DNA from: Anaerolineae bacterium
GTDB taxonomy: Bacteria > Chloroflexota > Anaerolineae > E26-bin7
Length of the DNA stretch: 7,759 bases
Assembly (NCBI GenBank): GCA_029933115.1
Contig: JAOZOT010000159.1
Span: forward strand, 1 to 7,759
Direction: 5' to 3'
Shown here: positions 7,446 to 7,759 of the stretch, one piece after another
Layout of the letters: every line of letters begins with the position of its first letter
How positions within the stretch are numbered: the first letter of the stretch is position 1
Program-made: the position numbers and the translations under genes
The notes under the pieces: model-generated
The model's input: only the letters and a program-made list of their open reading frames with translations
Database searches by the model: none
What the model was told of the DNA's origin: nothing

Positions 7446-7759
7446 AACTCAGTATTTTGAATAGCTTAAATACAACAAAATATTATTTCCTGTTCTAAGT
7501 TCCAGTTAAATGCCTATTTATAAAATTGAGAGATAAAGACAATTTTGTCCATTTGAAGATACTCGCAATTATTAATTTTTTCAAATGTCAATAATATCCC
7601 AAATCAGATAATTTGTTCCATCAAATCCAAGAGTATCTAATGTGGAGAAAAGATATTTTATGCCCCAAATCTGGAAAATTTTGTGCAGAATCAAATAGTT
7701 AGTTTGCTCAAATGATTAAATGGATTAATCACCATGATGCCAGGTGTCATCGTTGATCC
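7446..7759. other. AT-rich intergenic stretch without a convincing gene; probably holds the operon promoter
   Basis: The sequence is clearly AT-rich compared with the operon and has frequent stops in all frames. The frames touching the right edge are too short to judge. For the minus strand I see only weak promoter candidates: TTAACT (7504-7509) with TAATAT (7480-7485) at an 18-base gap, each matching the sigma-70 consensus at four of six bases, and a TATAAA box (7517-7522) without a good partner. I saw no sigma-54 type GG/GC pair, tRNA, CRISPR array or transposon end. Confidence 0.45.
7480..7509 (-). promoter_or_regulatory. Weak sigma-70-like promoter candidate for the operon
   Basis: On the minus strand TTAACT (7504-7509) and TAATAT (7480-7485) are 18 bases apart, each four of six to consensus. 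In such AT-rich DNA this can occur by chance. If used, the leader would be about 220 bases and would include the GC-rich island. Confidence 0.2.

Noticed and set aside
7538..7549. Small palindrome GACAATTTTGTC as a possible operator
   Set aside because: Arms of five bases in AT-rich DNA are compatible with chance, and it is not clearly placed relative to a promoter.
7586..7591. Perfect minus-strand TTGACA as a -35 box
   Set aside because: No acceptable -10 box is found 15 to 19 bases downstream.
7557..7638. Perfect 8-base inverted repeat, AGATACTC (7557-7564) and GAGTATCT (7631-7638)
   Set aside because: About two such matches are expected by chance in a 500-base region, the arms are 66 bases apart, and the pairing does not extend.
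7691..7759. 22-codon minus-strand frame entering from the right edge, ending TGA at 7691-7693
   Set aside because: Too short to recognise or to tell from chance; the other minus frames also stop quickly.
7734..7759. ATG-ATG on the plus strand as the start of a divergent gene
   Set aside because: Only eight full codons are visible and no ribosome binding site precedes it.

Overview
The window looks like part of a strict anaerobe's genome. A sulfate-reducing or syntrophic member of the Desulfobacterota is the best guess, inferred from protein style and gene content rather than from any marker gene. It holds one compact operon read right to left on the minus strand, preceded by about 500 bases without a convincing gene.

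In transcription order the operon is: (1) hdrA (7250 to 4185), a double-length 1021-residue HdrA-type flavin and iron-sulfur protein; (2) mvhD (4182 to 3580), the small [2Fe-2S] partner of HdrA, with an unusual C-terminal extension; (3) a very large formate dehydrogenase catalytic subunit (3569 running off the left edge at base 1; 1189 residues visible). The third gene fuses a NuoG-type [2Fe-2S] domain, a complete GltD/NfnB-like NAD(P)H:flavin module, two [4Fe-4S] clusters and an FdhF-type molybdopterin domain. The gaps between genes are 2 and 10 bases, so the three proteins are almost certainly made together.

Reading the set as one machine (inference): formate is oxidised at the Mo/W-bis-MGD site, electrons pass along the iron-sulfur chain, NAD(P)(H) can react at the GltD-like flavin, and MvhD connects the dehydrogenase to HdrA, whose flavins and ferredoxin clusters could exchange electrons with ferredoxin. 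This is the layout expected of a soluble flavin-based electron-bifurcating or confurcating formate dehydrogenase. No HdrB or HdrC is visible; they may be absent or may lie beyond the left edge.

Upstream of hdrA (7251 to 7759) is a leader with a GC-rich, self-complementary island (about 7391 to 7442), then a strongly AT-rich stretch to the right edge that probably carries the promoter. The long plus-strand open frames across 24 to 6866 are antisense shadows of the operon.
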